Positions 59,832 through 63,043 of a stretch of DNA of 63,043 nt are shown one piece after another. The stretch covers positions 1 through 63,043 of the forward strand of contig JAHJRN010000069.1 in assembly GCA_018830865.1 (NCBI GenBank). The letters run 5' to 3'. The position numbers were made by a program, and so were the translations under genes. The stretch is from Patescibacteria group bacterium. GTDB lineage: Bacteria; Patescibacteriota; Patescibacteriia; 2-12-FULL-60-25. Below the pieces are notes generated by a model. It was not told where the DNA came from. It did not search any database and saw only the letters and a list, made by a program, of their open reading frames with translations. Within the stretch, counting starts at the first letter, position 1; every line of letters starts with the position of its first letter.

Positions 59832-60620
59832 TTACAAAATCAAAAAAAAATCCACCGGATTATCAAAAACACTCAGCTCGGACAAGTACTTGGTTTGAAG
59901 TGCGGCATTTATTGCAAAGTTGCGACAACGGGGAAAGATATTATGAACCAAAACTACTTGTAGTTTGATGGATAATTCGTTGGCAATGGATGAAAAATTA
60001 ATTAACTGACCAATTCTGCCTGCACATAATGCCATGAACTTTTGAAAAGCATTGAGGTCTCCGATATTTATGATCTGTCTTACATCTCTCTCTACATAGG
60101 TTGCATTATAATTTCTCAGCCACTCGCCTGGATTGAGCTCCTTATCATAAATTCTTGGATAACCACCATATAATATAGCTTCCTGATAGGTCTGTTTTTC
60201 GAAAGGCGTCTTCTGGAGTTCGCTCATTGAAAAGGGCAATAAGTTAAATAGGGCTACCCTGCCTGCCAGGCTTTGATTGATTTGCTCCATGAGTAAAAAA
60301 TTTTGAGAACCGGCCAAGATATACTGCCTGTCAGTATTGGAATCGACATAGAGTTGTATAAACGAGAAAATATCCGTTACATATTGTGCTTCATCGAAAA
60401 TTAACTTTTTTCCTTTGGCATTGAGAAAACCTTTAGGGTCGGAAATGGCAAATTCTCTTTGCTCGATATCTTCAAAATTAACATAACTAAATGTTGAGCA
60501 CATTTTTTAACCAAGGTAGTTTTTCCCGATTGCCTTGGTCCATTAATGGTGATAACAGGGTATTCCCCTACTTTCCCCTACTAAGGACTCTATTTTATCT
60601 TCTATCTGTCTTTGGATCAT
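59832..60620 (-). pseudogene. DUF4143-type AAA ATPase, frameshifted
   Basis: The readable part (59832-60503) begins after the P-loop: FSYVNFEDIEQREFAISDPK, LIFDEAQYVTDIFSFI (Walker B), AGSQNFLLMEQINQSLAGRV, then the DUF4143-linked LYGGYPRIYDKELNPGEWLR. Upstream, the Walker A segment (INGPRQSGKTTLVKK) lies in another frame, shifted by one missing A in a six-A run near 60505. The start MIQRQIEDKIESLVGE lies in a third frame, after an imperfect 10-nt tandem duplication GTAGGGGAAA near 60570. The C-terminal third departs from the family (no helix-turn-helix or nuclease-like end). At least two lesions make this a pseudogene. Confidence 0.8.
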
Positions 60621-61101
60621 GGCACAAATACAGTTGGTACATATTAGAAACGCAAGTTCTAGTTTGTACTTTTATTAAAATCATTAATAACTGAATAAGC
60701 AGTCCTGGTATAAATCAATAAAACTATCCCGTTTACTGCAAAACAGTGTCACTTTTAATTGTTCACCCCTGAAACTGTTCATCAGCCGTATCTTTTCAGG
60801 CATAATTATCTAGTTCCCTGAAGCAGAAACCAATCAACCCAGGCGTACATTTGTTTTGCGGAATTGGGGCGTAGCGGAATTTTACGGTTTTAATCCAAAA
60901 AAACATCGTTGGGGTAGCTAAAACATAGTAGGTATTGACTATCGTGCTTTCCCATTTTTTGTAATCGCAAACTGAATTTGTGCGCCAGCACGGGGGCCAT
61001 AAACATTGCTGATGTGCGCTAGGTGATTAAGGTTGAAAATAATATTATACGATAGTATCGAATATTTTTTACTATTTTTGTACGATAGTAACGTATATAT
61101 C
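60621..61101. other. Intergenic region between the two DUF4143 ATPase genes
   Basis: No gene is convincing. Near its right end are two copies of TACGATAGTA and a TATTTTTG promoter box, listed separately. The rest shows no clear structure. Confidence 0.4.
61048..61095 (+). promoter_or_regulatory. Promoter flanked by two operator-like dyads
   Basis: TACGATAGTA occurs at 61048-61057 and 61081-61090, 33 bp apart, each part of a dyad (CGATAGTATCG, 61050-61060; TACGATAGTAACGTA, 61081-61095). Between them lies TATTTTTG (61073-61080), a -7 box. The left dyad is also framed by AATATT on both sides. A dimeric repressor bound to both sites could close the promoter. Confidence 0.5.
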
Positions 61102-62292
61102 ATGATCATGGAAACAACCTTATACAGATTCAATCCCTGGTGGGAGCAAAAACAAGCCTTTCAGCTTATTGACAGACCAGCTTATGTGAAGTTGTTGACG
61201 GATTCGCTTGACAATGATCAAATCATTTTATTGACTGGCCTGAGAAGAATTGGCAAAACCTCGCTGATGCGCCTTACGATATTATGGCTGATCAACCAAC
61301 TTATGGTTAATCCTAAGTATATTTTTTATGTGAGTCTGGATGACTACACATTAAAAGATGCCAGCATTTTAGACATTATTGATGCTTACAGAAAAATACA
61401 GCAAATCAGCTATGATGAAAAGGTTTATGTTTTTCTGGATGAAGTGACCTACAAAGTAGATTATGCCTTGCAGCTTAAAAACCTGCATGATTCCCAACAT
61501 ACTAAAGTTTTTGCTGCTTCATCATCTTCCTCTTTGCTGATTGAAGGTAAGCACTATATCACTAGACGCAACAAGCTGATTGAGGTTTTACCATTGGATT
61601 TTAAAGAATATCTACAGTTTAAAGCGATTAAAATCAGCAAGGGCGACTCCCATCTGCTGGACAGTGAATTCGAAAACTTTTTAAAAACCGGTGGCATTCC
61701 AGAATATGTAACCAAAGGCGATCCAGCCTATATCCATGAATTGGTTGATGACATCATCATGAAAGATATTGCTGCAGCACATAACATACGGCAACCAAAA
61801 GTGCTTAAAGACCTCTTTTTGCTGCTGATGGAAAGAGCCGGCAAACAAGTGAGCCTGAATAAACTGGCGAAGATATTGGGCGTTTCTGTTGATTCGGTTG
61901 CGCGATATTTTAATTTATTCGCTAAAGCCTATCTTATTTATCCTGTGGACAGATACGGAAAAACCAATGAGCACCTCTTATCCCCGAAGAAAATTTATGC
62001 TCCCGATACCGGACTTCGTGTTTACTATACAGGCTTCAGAGACAAAGGCAGTTTGTTTGAAAATTATGTTTACCTCAAGCTCAAGTCTTTTCATCCGGAA
62101 TATCTTTATACCGGCCAAACAGAACTGGATTTCAGACTTGAAAACGGACATATCATCGAAGCCAAGTATCACAACGAACCCCTATCCGAAAAGCAACAAA
62201 AAATTTGGGCTACGCTAAAATCTTCAGATCGCCATATCGTAAGGAATGAAGTTGAGCTTGAACAGCTTTGGAAAGAGATGATTTCAGGTTAA
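61102..62292 (+). CDS. AAA ATPase with DUF4143 domain
   Basis: 396 aa from the ATG at 61102 (an ATG at 61108 is equally possible; upstream codons are in the promoter). Walker A is LLTGLRRIGKTSLMRL (about residues 44-59), Walker B VYVFLDEVTYKVDY, sensor FAASSSSSLL, then DUF4143 (about 190-380) with EYVTKGDPAYIHEL, a winged-helix-like LAKILGVSVDSVARYFNL, and a PD-(D/E)xK-like end (LDFRLENGHIIEAKY). The family is widespread, often with transfer-like spread, and has no firm function; a defence or mobile-element role has been suggested. It is related to the neighbouring pseudogene. Confidence 0.85.
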   Translation: MIMETTLYRFNPWWEQKQAFQLIDRPAYVKLLTDSLDNDQIILLTGLRRIGKTSLMRLTILWLINQLMVNPKYIFYVSLDDYTLKDASILDIIDAYRKIQQISYDEKVYVFLDEVTYKVDYALQLKNLHDSQHTKVFAASSSSSLLIEGKHYITRRNKLIEVLPLDFKEYLQFKAIKISKGDSHLLDSEFENFLKTGGIPEYVTKGDPAYIHELVDDIIMKDIAAAHNIRQPKVLKDLFLLLMERAGKQVSLNKLAKILGVSVDSVARYFNLFAKAYLIYPVDRYGKTNEHLLSPKKIYAPDTGLRVYYTGFRDKGSLFENYVYLKLKSFHPEYLYTGQTELDFRLENGHIIEAKYHNEPLSEKQQKIWATLKSSDRHIVRNEVELEQLWKEMISG

Positions 62293-62539
62293 GTCAAATC
62301 GTGTGTCAAAACTTGTGAAGGAACAAATTCTTTTGTAAGGCAAGTTTGCAAAGTTTACTTTGAGATAGATGAATATGTTTTGGGGAAATATTTATGGCAC
62401 ACATTGCAAAATTGCGCCAGCGCGGGGTGACGCTGAGTCAGGATTCATATCTTAACATTTATGTGTTTGAAAAGCCAAGGTGAAAGCTATGGAAAATCTA
62501 TTGTTTTTAATGATTTCTCACTTTGGATAACCTAAATTA

Positions 62540-62944
62540 TTATAACATTCCAAGGTTCTTATAAAAGTCGACCAATCCATAAATCATTTCTGAGCCAAAG
62601 GGTGCTATAGCATGGGTAGTATCTTCTATTTTAAATATCCATGCAAGGAAAAAAACGATAACTATAAGAATCGAGATTATTTTTCCTTTTCTCCCCAATT
62701 TTTTGAAGAACTCTACATCTTTTAAATCAATTACTTGAATTACAATAATTGGCATTGCTAAAATAAAAATATAATACGAGTAAATAATCCACTTGCTAAT
62801 GTTTAACTCCATCATTGGAGTGGTAGGGTTTTTAAGTGCAACAGAACTAACATAAGCAGCCAAAGGAGTACCTAATATGCCATAAATTTTTAAAGGCAAA
62901 CTCCTAAGTACATGACAAAAATTTACAACAATTTCTAAATTCAT
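62540..62944 (-). CDS. Small membrane protein of unknown function
   Basis: 134 aa with two clear transmembrane helices (IYSYYIFILAMPIIVIQVI, about 51-69, and IISILIVIVFFLAWIF, about 88-103). A weaker hydrophobic stretch lies at about 17-33. No family is recognised. The region is AT-rich, and the ORF may be an isolated accessory gene. Its stop is 247 nt from the end of the convergent DUF4143 gene. Confidence 0.5.
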   Translation of the reverse strand: MNLEIVVNFCHVLRSLPLKIYGILGTPLAAYVSSVALKNPTTPMMELNISKWIIYSYYIFILAMPIIVIQVIDLKDVEFFKKLGRKGKIISILIVIVFFLAWIFKIEDTTHAIAPFGSEMIYGLVDFYKNLGML

Positions 62945-63043
62945 CTAAATCATTTGAAAACAACACCTTAGCAAGATAAGTCAACCCATACTTGAATAAG
63001 CTTTTGGCTCTTCGCCCGTGCTTTTTAATCTTGATTGGTCGTA

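Noticed and set aside
1-63043. CRISPR arrays, tRNA, rRNA, phage or integrase genes
   Set aside because: No regular spaced repeats, cloverleaf or rRNA-like sequences, and no recombinase motifs were seen on either strand.

Overview
The window reads as chromosomal DNA of a Bacteroidota bacterium, probably a Bacteroidales/Marinilabiliales-type organism. The evidence is type IX secretion (T9SS) C-terminal sorting domains on five proteins, FecR/DUF4974 anti-sigma and ECF sigma pairs, an STN domain, TAnnTTTG-type promoters, and the rplU-rpmA and serS housekeeping genes. I see no rRNA, tRNA, CRISPR array, integrase or prophage. Genus-level placement is not possible from what I can read.

Region 1 (1-8.6 kb) holds a PRiA4b ORF-3-like protein, a DUF4199 membrane protein, a VOC protein, a minus-strand set DoxX > peroxiredoxin > triple-rhodanese > EgtD, a DsrE protein, a nucleotidyltransferase with a truncated HEPN remnant, an AhpD-like peroxidase-related protein and a DUF427 protein.

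Region 2 (8.7-13.1 kb) is the most interesting locus. On the minus strand lie a small T9SS protein, an ECF sigma factor, a zinc-finger anti-sigma, a secreted Cys/Lys/Glu-rich peptide precursor (HvfA/bufferin-like), a DUF692 multinuclear iron oxidase (HvfB-like), a DUF2063 partner (HvfC-like) and a cytochrome P460 lipoprotein. A promoter-like motif, TGTCAGG-N15-CGAC, occurs at exactly the same spacing in front of five transcription units in regions 1 and 2. It sits before the sigma operon, the peptide operon, DoxX-peroxiredoxin, DsrE and DUF427. I infer a single ECF regulon that joins a modified metal-binding peptide to thiol, sulfur and peroxide defence.

Region 3 (13.1-46.7 kb) starts with a 196-bp MITE-like element. 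Three giant tandem paralogues follow (about 3136, 2775 and 2681 aa). They are mosaics of Fn3, carboxypeptidase-regulatory and cleaved-adhesin-like modules with T9SS sorting domains. Next come a beta-helix T9SS protein, an STN-beta-barrel protein, FecR and a second ECF sigma. A second conserved motif, TAGGGGnAA-N11-(T/A)TTGTC, precedes FecR and giant genes 2 and 3, so the local sigma/FecR pair probably controls these surface proteins.

Region 4 (46.9-59.6 kb) is mostly housekeeping: EamA transporter, L21, L27, SerS, a lipoprotein, a TPR protein, RsmA, a LolC/E-type permease, a methyltransferase, RbfA, an M20 amidohydrolase, and an overlapping MtnA > class II aldolase > aldo/keto reductase operon. 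That operon suggests a DHAP-shunt-like salvage of 5'-methylthioadenosine or 5'-deoxyadenosine.

Region 5 (59.6-63.0 kb) holds a frameshifted DUF4143 ATPase pseudogene, an intact DUF4143 ATPase behind two operator-like repeats, and an unknown membrane protein.
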